Below, piece after piece: positions 9,906 to 21,216 of a DNA stretch of 64,000 nucleotides (positions are counted from its first letter, which is position 1; every line of letters starts with the position of its first letter). The translations under genes were made by a program, and so were the position numbers. The notes under the pieces were generated by a model that worked only from the letters and a program-made list of their open reading frames with translations, searched no databases and had not been told where the DNA came from. The stretch comes from Campanula takesimana (lineage: Eukaryota; Streptophyta; Magnoliopsida; Asterales; Campanulaceae): NCBI GenBank assembly GCA_026119855.1, contig JAOWBW010000301.1, positions 124,001 through 188,000 on the forward strand, given 5' to 3'.

Positions 9906-11574
9906 CTAAAGGATTGATCGCAACGAAGTTAGTTGTCATTATCTACAACTCATCCAAAATTTCCAAAATTTTACAAGTACCAATCTCATTAAAGAGATAA
10001 ATACTGTATTTTCCAAAAATACTCCCACTAAATTATATAACCTTCTTATACATCCAATGTATAATATAATTTAAATGGCCTAAGATCCAACTTTAATTTA
10101 ATTTTGAGTCCACGGAGGCGGACCGCTCAAAACTAAATTAATTAGGTAGACAACCCTGTCAATCATATCTCATATGACTCTTAGATCCTTTCATGAGACT
10201 CTTTTGATATTGGGCTAAGATCCAACTTTAATTTAATTTTGAGTCCACGGAGGCGGACCTCTCAAAATCAAATTAATTAGGTAGACAATTTCTTGTCAAT
10301 CATATCTCATATGATTCTTAGGGATCCAATTTCGAAAGCATGTTTAATCTCATCTTTGCCTAGGCCCAAAACCGTTTTGACGCCTAATTAAGTCCAACCA
10401 TTTTAAACGTATAGGAACCATTCAATTTAATGCACCTCGCGGAGGCAAACCCACATTAAATTAATGAACCTCATCTTGCTCATACATGAATAAAATTAAT
10501 GCACCTAGCGGAGGCGAACCCACATTAAAGTCACCCATGTACTAACAAGTGTTTTAATCATGGCATGGCAAGAGGACTTAAAACTTTCTTGAAGGTTCAT
10601 TACCATATAGCATACAACATATTTATGAGCACACAAGATAAACATGTTACGCATCAAGTTTAGCCACTAAATTAATAATCATTAATTTAAGCATAATATT
10701 TATGTGTCATTAGTTTCTCTATAATTATGAGGATGAGACTCTTTGAATCTTGGTTATCATCTCCAAATCAAGACAACAAGAAGTGCGGCTGAACTAAGCC
10801 ATTAGGCAACCACAATTCCGCACTAATTCAAGAAACCAAGAAAGTAGTCCATGTGGCCGAAACTAAGCAATAGATGGTCTCGATGAACGTAGGCCAATTG
10901 CATCCACAATTCCACATGGATCTCCAATCTTTGAATCAAGAACTTTGTTTCTCAATTTTAGCAATTATGAACTCTTCATAATTCTAACTTCGTTTTATCT
11001 TTGAATCTTTGATTGCGATCAAGTTTGGGAAACACAATCTCGATGAACGTAGATTAGCCATCCAAACCTTTATCCAATCTTAGAATCACAAGACTAAAAC
11101 AAATAGGAAAATTAAACCCTAAAGTCCAACCCAAATTCTAGCACGAGCCCCCGCGCCTAAACGCTAGGTCTGGACGGGTCTCTGCATGGGTCCGGTCGAA
11201 CCCCGTCGAAAATTCCAAATTTTAAAGTTCCAAAATTTATCTCAAAATTGTTTTCCCGATTCAATTTGGATTTGGTGTTCTTGGTGATCCAATCACCATG
11301 ATCATCAAAACCTTGAATAAACCATTTATTCTTGAATCCCTAGAATATCAAAACTTTGATCCAATCAAAATTGATAATCTAAACAATTTCAAATCCACCA
11401 TAATTTTAATTGCGATTGAACAGTGCGATTAAAGTTTATCAAACAATAAACCACATAAAACGCATAGACCACATAAACATCATAATCCTAATATTAAAAT
11501 CATGCTAGGCACATAAACAAACAATTTATATACACACAACATGATTATGTATTGAAATAATCAACATGAACGGG
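9906..11574 (-). other. El2 5' untranslated leader with tandem duplication
   Basis: Non-coding 1.67 kb between gag and the primer site. A 135-bp unit is duplicated in tandem at about 10080-10345; each copy holds a potential stem-loop (TTTTGAG ... CTCAAAA, with TCC pairing to GGA inside). Further GC words (CTCGCGGAGGC near 10437, CTAGCGGAGGC near 10504) occur in the same leader. Confidence 0.7.
10102..10132 (-). other. Leader stem-loop, copy 1
   Basis: Seven outer pairs (10102-10108 with 10126-10132) and three inner pairs (10109-10111 with 10120-10122), with a three-base bulge. Copy 2 lies in the second tandem unit about 135 bp on; el3 has a matching structure at 18822-18851. Confidence 0.5.
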
Positions 11575-11586
11575 GCTCTGATACCA
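11575..11586 (-). promoter_or_regulatory. El2 primer-binding site (tRNA-Met)
   Basis: Minus strand TGGTATCAGAGC, one base from the 5' LTR. Confidence 0.92.
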
Positions 11587-11587
11587 C

Positions 11588-13107
11588 TGTTGGGTTTCGT
11601 AGTAACATGCGCAGCGGAATTAAGCATTTAAAATTTATGAAACCCAAAGCCCATAGATCCATTCATATGATTAAGTCAAATACAACATAATGAATACTAG
11701 AATACTAACCCTTGATGCCTTTGATTTTGCAACCTTGAATTCGATGGAGGCTTGAAATCTTGATCACGAACAAAGCAAGAATCACGAACTATGAAGATGA
11801 TAAGTTTCACCCTCTAGCGGTATCCACACCACGAACGAATATCAAGAACACTTGATCTTGGTTGCTAGACCAAATTATGAAACAGGCTTTCACAATTGTA
11901 AGAACTATATGGAATTATGAATATTCTTGTTCTTCACTTTTGGGATCTTAGAACAAGAAAATAACCCTTCAAAACCCTTTGGAGACACTCATAATAATGT
12001 GCTTAATGACTGCTGAAAGGATCCTTAAATAGGTCCTAATCCTTAACCCTTAAAGACTTAGGAAAACTAAATCCCGTCACAAAATTAAGCTGCAGAGTTT
12101 CTGGCCCGACTGCACTGGCATGGTCGTGCCCTTTAAGGCGCACGGTCGTGCCAATAGGTGCGCATGTTGCCACCAGCCGCCCAATATTGGCACGGTCATG
12201 CCAGTCACCCCGCAAGACTTTGCCTTTGTTCGATTTATGGCACGGTCGTGCCCTTTAAGGCGCACGGCCGTGCCAGTTCAACTTTTAGGCATTTTTCCAT
12301 AATTCCAATTCAGTCCTTCATGATTCGTTCTATTCGTGTGTGACCCTCTAGGATTACAATTAGTTGGCAATGAGCCCAAACATGAACCCATAAGATATGA
12401 TTAGGTTCTAGCAAACCGTCATACCTACCCAAATAGTGTAACTAGATACAAGTTCACATTCCTTTTAGAACATGTCATAATCCCTTTGTCCACGATGTCT
12501 TTGAACACAAGTCATGGTCAACAAGTCAACTTGTTTTGTTCAATACTTTTCTCGATCCCGAATATGTTGATAATCCAAATTACATTGATCCAATCAATCC
12601 ATTTGAGTTTGGCCAAACATTTCATCAACATCATTACTTCGAGGGGGCCAATCTTGACATCTCTCCGAAGAGGGACAAATCCAATAACTTATTATTCTTC
12701 CCTACGTGAATCCGATTATGCCAATCATACCCTTTATAGCTACAGTGTTAAGGCAGTGTTTGAATATGTCAAACATAATCTTCATCAAGTGGAAGACTAT
12801 AATAACTTCATGTCTAAGGATTCAAATGACATAACTAATATGAGATTTATATATGACATCGACCATGACATAAATCTCATACCGCGGGTTATGTACTGTA
12901 CCTTGTTCCAAACAAGTACGCATAAATCTAACATGAACATCCCATAATCATTTAGCCTTTATACTAGTGCTTAACAAGCTCTAGGGACGGAGATTATTAT
13001 AAGCAAACACGAGCCATAATAATAATCTTATTATATCTTTATTATTATGAATAAAATGATAACTTATACAACGTTTAACAAACGTGCCTAGGGCAGCAAC
13101 ACCAACA
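11588..13107 (-). repeat. El2 5' LTR
   Basis: Same ends as the copy at 4827-6368. Lacks about 22 bp within the palindrome array, as expected from slippage between repeated words. Minus-strand TATTTAA is at 12025-12031. An open stretch at 12486-12947 is not conserved as a frame in the other LTR and is not taken as a gene. Confidence 0.93.
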
Positions 13108-13249
13108 ATTAAAGGATTGGATGACGTTAGTAGAGAACTATAGAGGGAAGAAGATCAAGAAGCTCCAGACAGATAATGGTTTGGAGTTCTGCAGTACTGA
13201 GTTTGATACTTTTCCATAGAGGTGGGGATTTCTAGACATCTCAACATTA
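13108..13249 (+). pseudogene. El1 integrase, continued after el2
   Basis: Reads on from 4826: NLKDWMTLVENYRGKKIKKL then QTDNGLEFCSTEFDTF, the second catalytic aspartate region of a Copia integrase. A one-base shift follows near 13215, then VGISRHLNI is readable in another frame before el3 cuts in at 13250. The third catalytic residue (glutamate) is not present. Confidence 0.8.
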
Positions 13250-14666
13250 TGTTAGGTTTCAATGGATCATGCACAGCGGAAGACTTTATATGAACAAAAC
13301 CCAAAGCCAGGATCCGCTATGATCAAATAATTTATAATAAAGACAAAAAGAATTCTAACCTTGTTTGCTCGGAATGAAACTTTAAGATCTTAGGTATTAA
13401 GAAAAATACCCTCTCTTGGTATCCACACTTCGAACGGATTCAAGAACTCCTTCTTGACACGATTGCTAGATCCTTTAGGCTTGAAAACTTTGGCTTTGAA
13501 GAACCCTTCTTCAATCTCCCTTGAATGAATATTATTGTTTGATAATTGAGAATAATCAAACCCTAATAACCCTTGAATAATGTGTATTTTTCTCTCACAA
13601 AAAAAAAAAAAAACTCTCTTTGATTTCTCAAATCAATGTGGAAGCAAATGTTTTCGGCTGCTGAAAACCGTCCATTATATCCAAGGAAGAAACCTAATCT
13701 CATTAGGAAATAGGTTTTCTTGATCAGTAAGAAGTTACCTAAAACTTTTCCTGCTGAACAAACCATCCGCACAGATCAGTTTGGTGGCTCCCAAACCATC
13801 CGTACAGATCCTCCAGTAAGATCCAATTTTTCTCGTTTTCCGTGTCTTATTCGATCCATTATGCGTGTGTGACCCAATAGGACTATACTAAGTTGGAAAC
13901 AAACCCGAACCGTTCAGATCTCATAAATCATAAGCGGACTCTAGCAAGCCATTATGATTACCCAATTAGTATAACTTTGAAGATCCAAAGTTTCCTATAT
14001 TATAGAACATATTACAATATCTTTGTCTCACGATGTCAATTGAACGTATGCCATTGTCAATGGTCAACTTACCTTGTTCAATGCTTCCTCGATTCCAAAT
14101 ATATTAACAATACAAATGACATTGATCTCATCAATTCATTTAAGCACGGCCATGTATTTTATTAATACTATTCATCGAGGGGCCCAAGCTTGACATCTCT
14201 CCGAAGAGGGACAAATCCCATCGTGGCTTATTACTCCTTCCTACATGATTCAGATTATGCCAATCATACCCTTTATAACTATCTGGTTAAAGATAGCGTT
14301 TGAATATATCAAACATAATGTTCATCAAGTGAAAGACTGTAATAATCTCAGGTCTAAAGATTCAAGTAATATAACTATATGATATTTAATTATGACATTT
14401 GACCATGACATAAATCATATAGTGGTCTATTCCAGTATTTGTTCTCCAACAAATACCCATAAGTATAATTGTATCATATACACATAATCATCTTATGATT
14501 ATCATTAAACTTATACTAGTGATTAAACATAATTGCCAGGGACGGAGATTATTATAATAAACATGCAAAAGATATAATAATCAAACATTCAATATCTCTA
14601 TTAAAGCATAAAGCAAATGATAACATTAATGGTTCTAATAACATGCCTAGGGCATACACACCAACA
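13250..14666 (-). repeat. El3 3' LTR
   Basis: Begins TGTTAGG and ends CCAACA before the polypurine tract. A minus-strand TATAAT box lies at about 13674-13681, with two AACCATCCG words at 13761-13815 upstream of it. Related words (CATCCGTACGGATG) recur in the element leader at 19370-19690. Confidence 0.8.
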
Positions 14667-14681
14667 ATCTCCCACTTGCAC
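14667..14681 (-). promoter_or_regulatory. El3 polypurine tract
   Basis: Minus strand ends GTGCAAGTGGGAGAT before the LTR, matching el2. Confidence 0.8.
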
Positions 14682-16315
14682 TAAGCCTCATTAATGTATC
14701 TAATACCCATAGACCTAACATGACCATCATGCTTAACTTGTGGAAGACCCTTTATCAATGGGCCAACAATGTTATCTTCAGTCGGTACTCTACATATATT
14801 TACTTCCTTCCTCTCTTGGGTGATTTGCCTAATAAGGTGAAAGCGCCTAAGTATGTGTTTGGATCTCTGATGTGACCTTGGTTCCTTTGTTTGAGCAATA
14901 GCACCATTATTATCGCAATAAAGGTCTATTGGATCAGCAATGCTAGGAACTACCTCCAGTTCTTCAACGAACCTCTTGATACAAACAACCTCTTTAGTAG
15001 CATCGCATGCAGCTATATACTCAGCTTCAATTGTAGAATCAGCTACGGTACTTTGCTTAGAACTCTTCCAACTTACAGCACCACCATTAAGCACAAACAC
15101 AAAACCTGATTGGGATTTAGAATCATCCTTGTCAGTTTGGAAGCTTGCATCTGTGTAACCACTTACAATAAGATCACCTTCCATACCCCCCATATACCAA
15201 GAACGAATCTTTAGTCCTTCTCAAGTACTTAAGAATCGCCTTGACAACAATCCAGTGACCTCACCAGGATCTGATTGGTATCTACTCGTCATGCTCAAAG
15301 CAAAAGAGACATCGGGTCTAGTACATATCATGGTATACATGATGGATCCAATTACAGAAGCATATGGAATCCCATTCATTTTCTCACACTCATCAGTTGT
15401 CTGAGGACACTGTTTCTTGTTAAGTGTTATGCCATGTAAAACTGGAAAATGTCCTCTCTTAGAGTTTTCCATGCGGAATCTCTTTAGGACTTTGTCAATA
15501 TATGTATTTTGACTTAAACCAATCAACTTCTTAGATCTATCTCTATAGATATTTATGCCAAGGATGTATGCAGCCTCTCCCGTATCTTTCATTGAAAAAC
15601 ATTTTCCTAACCAAGTCTTCACATACTGAAGTGCAGGAATATCGTTTCCAATGAGTAATATGTCATCAACGTACAACACTATAAATAATACTACACTCCC
15701 ACTAATTTTCTTGTATACACATGGTTCATATTCGTTCTTGATAAAGCCAAACTCTTTGACTGATTCATCAAATCGTAGATTCCAACTCCTAGAGGCTTGC
15801 TTCAATCCATAAATGGATTTCTGCAACTTGCATACTTTGTTTGAATTTTCTGGATTAACAAAAACCTTAGGTTGTGTCATGTACACATCCTCGAGTAAGT
15901 TCCCGTTAAGGAATGTAGTTTTGACATCCATTTTCCATATCTCATAGTCGTACTATGCGGCTATGACAAGTAAAATTCTTATAGACTTGATCATTGCTAC
16001 AGGCGAAAAGGTTTCATCATAGTCCACACCATGAATCTACCTATAGCCTTTCACTACAAGTTTAGTTTTATAAGTATACACCTTTCCATCCATGTCAGTT
16101 TTCCTTTTGAAAACCCATTTGCATCCTATGGTTTTAACACCTTCGGGTGAATCGATCAAGTTCCAAACTTGATTATCATGCATGGATTGGATCTCGGATT
16201 CCATGGATCCAAGCCATTTATTAGATTCAGGAGTGGCCATCGCTTCTTGGTAGGAAGTAGGTTCTTCATTCTCAATGATTTCTACTTCATTATTATCCGT
16301 TACGAGAAAATCCAT
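14681..16315 (-). pseudogene. El3 reverse transcriptase and RNase H (RVT_2 type)
   Basis: One minus-strand frame spans this region with only three nonsense codons (about 16037, 15955 and 15221). It reads the RVT_2 entry (SMHDNQVWNLIDSPEGVKTI, then CKWVFKRK), YDETFSPVA, MDVKTTFLNG, YGLKQASRSWN, the catalytic LYVDDILLIGND, and the Copia RNase H with SGYTDAS, STIEAEYIA and LYCDNNGA. These enzymes copy element RNA into DNA in the cytoplasmic particle. Catalytic residues are all visible, so few changes separate this copy from an active ancestor. It is not translatable as it stands. Confidence 0.88.
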
Positions 16316-17228
16316 ATCTCTCGGGTTCGGATATTATCCTACCAGTTCTGCGAGGAACTTGTGTATTCTGAATAGGTTCCCCAACTCCTTGTGAAACTTG
16401 TTCAGATTCCACCATCGGTTCAATGTTATTTTTGGGTTCTCGAACCTCTTCGAGATTAACTTTACTCCCACTAGTTCTTTTGGAGAGAAACTCTTTCTCT
16501 AGAAAAGTACCATGTCGGGCAACAAACACCTTGTTGTCCGTCCGGTTGTAAAAGTAATATCCTTTAGTTTCCTTAGGATAACCAACAAAAATACATTTAT
16601 CTGATTTTGGTGCGAGTTTGTAAGAGACAAGTCTCTTGACATAAGCCTCACAACCCCAAATTCTCATGAAAGAAAGACTAGGCTTCTTTCCAGTCCATAT
16701 CTCATATGGAGTCTTTTGAACCGATTTAGTTGGAACTCTATTTAGTGTGAGTGCGATAGTTTCTAGTGCATGTACTCAAAAGGATAATGGAAGATTAACT
16801 TGACTCATCATTGAGCGGACCATATCTAATAAAGTCCTATTTCTTCGCTCGGACACACCATTCCATTGTGGTGTTCCAGGTGGAGTTAATTGTAAAACAA
16901 TTCCACAATTCTTTAGATGATCATCAAATTCTTGGCTTAAATATTCACCACCACGATCCGATCGAAGTGCTTTAATAGTTTTGCCAAGTTGATTTTGTAC
17001 TTCATTTTGAAATATTCTAAATATCTCAAATGATTCACTTTTATTTTTTATTAAGTAAACATAGCCATATCTACTAAAATCATCGGTGAATGTAATGAAG
17101 TATTGATATCCTCCCCTTGCATTGATACTGAATGGTCCACATACATCTGTATGTATAAGTCCCAATAAGTCACTAGCCCTCTCACTATTCTTTGTAAAAG
17201 GTGTCTTAGTCGTTTTCCAAGTAAACAT
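16293..17228 (-). pseudogene. El3 integrase core and C-terminal part
   Basis: The minus-strand frame at 16776-17228 gives GLIHTDVCGPFS (first Asp), TFTDDFSRYGYVY, ALRSDRGGEY (second Asp) and GVSERRNRTLLDMVRSMM (catalytic Glu): a full DDE core. One stop at 16776 separates it from the C-terminal part at 16293-16667 in the same frame (LAPKSDKCIFVGYPKETKGY), then the proline- and glutamate-rich linker to reverse transcriptase. A frameshift near 16300 leads into the reverse transcriptase frame. Confidence 0.87.
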
Positions 17229-17926
17229 GACTCACAAGTTTCATATAATTCAAAATCATGTGAATCTAAAAGTCTGTCCCCATGGAGTTTTGAGATACGC
17301 TTCTCATTAATATGACCAAGACGGAAATGCCACAAATAAGTTTGATTTACATCATTAGGTTTGGATTTCTTATTTATATTATAGATATCATCATTATTTG
17401 CATTCTCAACATCAAGAACATGAAGGGCATTAAATGAATTTGCAATACAATAAAGCATATCATTTAAATAAATAGAAAACTTCTTATTCTGAATAAGAAA
17501 ACTATAACCTTCATTATCCAAATACGAAATTGAAATAATATTCCTACTTAAATCTGGAATGTAGTAACAATTGTTCAAAACAAGAATTAAACCACTAGGT
17601 AAAATAACATCGTAAGTTCCTACGGCTAATGCAGCAACTCTTGCTTCATTTCCCAAGCGTAGGTCTACCTCTCCGTCTTTATGATCCCTTCTATTCTATA
17701 GTCCCTGCACATTTAAACAAATGTGAGATCCACATCCAGTATCTAATACCCAGGAGCTAGAAGTAAAAAGTAATACATCTATAACATAGATACCTGAAGT
17801 AGAAGCAATCTCATTGCTTTTCTTCTTCTTCTTTGCTTCTTCCATGTAAGCCTTGCAATTGCGCTTCCAATGTCCAATATCATTGCAGTGGAAACAGATT
17901 GCATTTTGAGCGTTGGGTTTTGCCAC
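17051..17926 (-). pseudogene. El3 zinc knuckle, protease and pre-integrase zinc region
   Basis: The minus strand reads the zinc knuckle CFHCNDIGHWKRNC at about 17860, the protease active site WVLDTGCGSHIC at about 17730, a TAG at 17696, then LSRNIISISYLD and the GAG-pre-integrase block (YLWHFRLGHINEKRISKL ... CESCLLGK) to about 17230. The frame shifts near 17210 into the integrase frame. Gag from 18343, protease and pre-integrase share one frame apart from stops at 18008 and 17696. Confidence 0.86.
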
Positions 17927-18007
17927 CTCAGTCTTAGCAACCTTTGCCTTACTGATCTTGGGTTTGACAACCTTTGCCTTTCCTTTTCCTTTGGCATTTT
18001 CCCCCTT

Positions 18008-18651
18008 TCATTTGTTCACTATAAGCACAGGAGTAGATTTCTCTATGATTTTCTGTTCAACAGTTTTAAGCATCTGATGTAACTCTGATAAAGTCTTAGT
18101 CATTCCATGCATGTTAAAGTTCATTACGAACTGATTATAACATTTAGGCAATGAGTTCAGAATCATGTCGGTAGCCAACTCAAGAGGGATGGCATACCCT
18201 AATCTTTCCAAGTGCTCAAAATGGCCCTTCATTTTCAAAACATGAGGACCCACTTGCTGCCCTTCTGTCATCTTGCATGACATTAAAGCAGTTATGATGT
18301 CATACCTCTCCTGCCTAGCTTGCTCTTGAAACATATCTTTCACTGATTGCCTATCTCATAGGCACTCAAGTGTTCAAGAGTCTCTTGAAGCTTAGAACAC
18401 ATAGTAGCAAGCATAAGACAAGTCATATAATGAGAACCATAAGAATATTTCTTGTGAGCTTCCTTGTCTTCCCTATGGGCATTAGCAGCGGGTTCATCAG
18501 GAACAGGTGCATCGAGAATGTACAACTTTTCTTCAGACCTTAGAACAATTCTAAGGCTTCGGATCCAATCCATGAAGTTAGAGCCATTCTCTTGAAGTTT
18601 CTCCTTCTCAAGGAGATATCGTAATGATAGAGTTTGTGTGTTCTGTGCCAT
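18008..18651 (-). pseudogene. El3 gag
   Basis: Starts with ATG at 18651 (MAQNTQTLSLRYLLEKEKL) and runs to about 18345, where a one-base shift moves to the frame of 18008-18343 (ERYDIITALMSCKMTEGQQV ... MILNSLPKCYNQFVMNFNMH). This is the UBN2-type Copia capsid region. A TGA at 18008 separates it from the basic linker and zinc knuckle. It is homologous to el2 gag. Confidence 0.85.
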
Positions 18652-19739
18652 TATCTACAATTTATGCAAACATATATAACATATATAAGTACCAACCAAA
18701 ATAAAGATATTATTAATTATATTTCATAAATACGCCCACTAAATTATATAACCTTCATATACAAAATGCATAATATAATTAAAGTGTGCTAAGACCCATA
18801 TTTCACTTAACTTTGAGTCGGCTTTGGCACGACTGCTCAAAATTAATTATTTAGGTAGACAACTCTTGTCAATCATATCGTATAGGATTCTTAGATCCTT
18901 CATGAGATTTTAGACATCTTATGTCTTGCATGTTTTAATCTCATCTGTGCCTTAGGCCCAAAACTGTTTTGATAGCCTAATTAAATCAAACCATTTTAAA
19001 CATATATGAATCACTGTTTCCTCATCTTGCTTGTACAAAGATAGAATTAATGTACCTCGCTTTGGCGTATCTTACATAAAACTATCCGTGTATTCACAAG
19101 TGTTTTAATCATGGATTCGCACAAGACATAAATTTTACAAGAAGGTTCAATTAACACATAAATTCAAGCAATTAGCCTAAGTTACTTTATGTGATTTAAT
19201 TCCGCTAGTTATAGGGTTAATTCTGAAAAACTTTGATATTACGCCAACCTTAAACTCCTTTAAGATTCTGATCTCAGTAACTGTCTGGACTTCTGAACTG
19301 AAATCTGTTTCAGGAAACACTGTTTCCAAAACCTACCGTCTGAAACAGATCAGAATCAGTACTGCCCAAACCATCCGTACGGATGTTTCTGGCAACTTCC
19401 AGATTCACCCGCACAGCTCTGTCAAGCAGGTCACAGAAACCCTGAACTCTTCAGAATTTTGGAACTGTATATTTCTGGATTTCAAGATTGAGATTTTTCA
19501 GGAAACACGGTTTCAAAAACCATCCGTCTGAAATAGACTCAATCTTCAGATTCAAATTCTGCAACCAGTTTACAGAACAATCTGATTTACTAGAAAACAG
19601 AGTCAAATATGGGATTTACCAAACCATCCGTATGGATCATTTTAGTATCTTCCAAACGATCCGTATGGATCCTTCAGTAGGATCCCAGATTTCCAGATTT
19701 TTTAGAAAGCAACAAATTCAACTAATCCCAGATTAATGT
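18652..19739 (-). other. El3 5' leader, truncated
   Basis: Non-coding. It holds a stem-loop at 18822-18851 like that of el2, and GC words CCATCCGTACGGATG near 19376 and CCGTATGGATC near 19630 and 19665. No primer site before element F starts. Confidence 0.55.
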
Positions 19740-20988
19740 TCAAGCATAATCAGTATTAAAAGACATGAATTACAGATTACGAACCGGAAGATTGCGCGAT
19801 AATCAGCGAAACACCAAGCGCCCGCCTGGTCCATAGCGAGCGCCCACTCGCTTCTTGGGCAGAAAATACAGTGATTCTGACCATAGTAGGCGCCCGCTTG
19901 GTGCCTACTAAGCGCCCACTCGCTCAGGGACCTTAGAGGAATTTTCTAGGGACTTTTTGGGAATTTCCAAAATATGTTGGGCTTTTCTGTAATTTCCAAA
20001 ATTCTAGGGACTTTTCTAGAATTTTTGGAGGTGCTTTGGGGAATTTTCGAAGGGTTTTTCTGGAAACCCAAAAATACCAAGGGCTCCTGGGGAATTCCGG
20101 CCACCAGCACTTTATTTCTCCTTTTTCAACAAAGAATCCTAGGGTTTTCCTATTTTTGCACCTCCTTAGCCCTAGTATAAATATAACACTTCATCCAATT
20201 TATTTTATTCAAACTTTATACGTACTTTTAGTAAATATTCAAGGTTGGGATTATTCAAGAACAAGCATCAAAGATTTATTCCAGGTTTTCTTATTTTCTT
20301 GTAATTTTTTTGATTAATATTATGAGTAGCTAAATTTATTATTCATAGATTGGAAGTAACTTTACTAGATTTCTATGTTTTTGTTATAATTCTTCCAATT
20401 ATTATTCGTTCTAGTTCAAAAAGTATTCTTAACTCCATGTTTTAGGGATTCAATTGTATGTTAAGATACAAATTGGCCGTTGCTTGATACGTTGACCGTT
20501 GCTTGATTGAATAGATTAAATTGATGACCTTGCGGAATTCAGATTAATTTAGGTTTTATTATTCTTAGGAGCTTCAAGATTTTTTAATTGAATATATTGA
20601 CCTTGCGGAATATATAAACAATAAGGAAATATTAGAGATGCAATCCGGCGACCGAACTGTCCCAATTCTTATAAAAGTGAATGAACTCTAGAAAGGAATT
20701 GATGTTTGTCATTAACGAAAAGAACATAGAATGATGGTAAAGTGAAATACAATCTGTGAATACTTCTCATAATCTGATCAAATCCTTAGTTTATTTATTT
20801 CTGTTATTTATTTATGCAATTAGTTTAATCAACAGTTAATACAAACCCCCTTTGGTTACGTTCACACTAATTAAATCAACTTGTGTTTCACTCAAGTCTC
20901 TGTGGTTCGACCCTTACTTTTGTACATTGCTACTTCGGTGACTTGTACACTTGGAAGGTTATTTTATTACTGAGGATTATATCCATCA
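19740..20988 (+). repeat. Element F 5' LTR (left boundary uncertain)
   Basis: Ends ATCCATCA six bases before the primer site. TATAAATA lies at 20176-20183. GC-rich hairpin words around a shared GCGCCC core occupy 19812-19925. No second LTR is available to fix the left end. Confidence 0.6.
19812..20183 (+). promoter_or_regulatory. Element F promoter: hairpin words and TATA box
   Basis: Words include AGCGAG-CGCCCA-CTCGCT and GTAGGC...GCCTAC, whose arms pair perfectly but differ in sequence, and a weaker ACCA...TGGT copy. TATAAATA follows about 250 bp downstream. Confidence 0.45.
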
Positions 20989-20994
20989 AGTTTT

Positions 20995-21012
20995 TGGCGC
21001 CGTTGCCGGGGA
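20995..21012 (+). promoter_or_regulatory. Element F primer-binding site (tRNA-Asp)
   Basis: TGGCGCCGTTGCCGGGGA is the exact complement of the 3' end of plant tRNA-Asp(GTC), the primer known for Athila-type elements. Confidence 0.88.
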
Positions 21013-21216
21013 CTTATTGTGAATTACAAGTTAATTTAATCGGTGTATGTTTGGTAGGTGTTGCTTGGATCCCGAGTTGGTCCCCGATAAGCTTGAGAGG
21101 GGCATTCCCCTATTCAGGAATCAGATATCGAATCTGAGGCTTCTGTCACCGAGTCAGAAGTTCATCTAAGTGAACCAGAAGCTTCATCCACCGAGGAAGA
21201 AGAGTTAGTTGAAGAG

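Larger units (their letters stand above)
4827..13107 (-). mobile_element. El2: minus-strand Copia, complete ends, coding region dead
   Basis: Two LTRs (1542 and 1520 bp) in the same orientation, a polypurine tract at 6369 and a tRNA-Met primer site at 11575 show a full-length copy of 8.28 kb on the minus strand. Target duplication is TTTAA (4822-4826) versus ATTAA (13108-13112), one mismatch. In an aligned 300-bp stretch the LTRs differ at roughly 3% of positions, plus a 22-bp indel. Gag-pol is recognisable only as scattered fragments with many stops, much worse than the LTR divergence would suggest. Confidence 0.92.
2467..13249 (+). mobile_element. El1: TNT1/Tork-like Copia retrotransposon, split and 3'-incomplete
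   Basis: Starts with a 650-bp LTR (2467-3116), followed by a tRNA-Met primer site and decayed gag, protease and integrase. It is interrupted at 4827 by el2 and again at 13250 by el3; el1 sequence is therefore 2467-4826 plus 13108-13249. The integrase reading frame continues across the el2 insertion once one copy of the 5-bp duplication is removed. Reverse transcriptase, RNase H and the 3' LTR are not in the window. The 5 bp before the LTR are TCTAG. Confidence 0.85.
13250..19740 (-). mobile_element. El3: minus-strand Copia related to el2, 5' LTR missing
   Basis: Has a 3' LTR (13250-14666), polypurine tract and a nearly complete gag-pol, then a leader to about 19740 where element F begins. 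No primer site or 5' LTR is found, so the 5' end was lost or displaced. Left flanking 5 bp are CATTA inside el1. Order and motifs match el2, but coding decay is much lighter: about three frameshifts and six nonsense codons across gag-pol. Confidence 0.85.

Noticed and set aside
12486..12947. 153-codon open frame in el2's 5' LTR
   Set aside because: The matching stretch in the other LTR (from 5747) is interrupted early, and the sequence shows no domain; a chance frame in an LTR.
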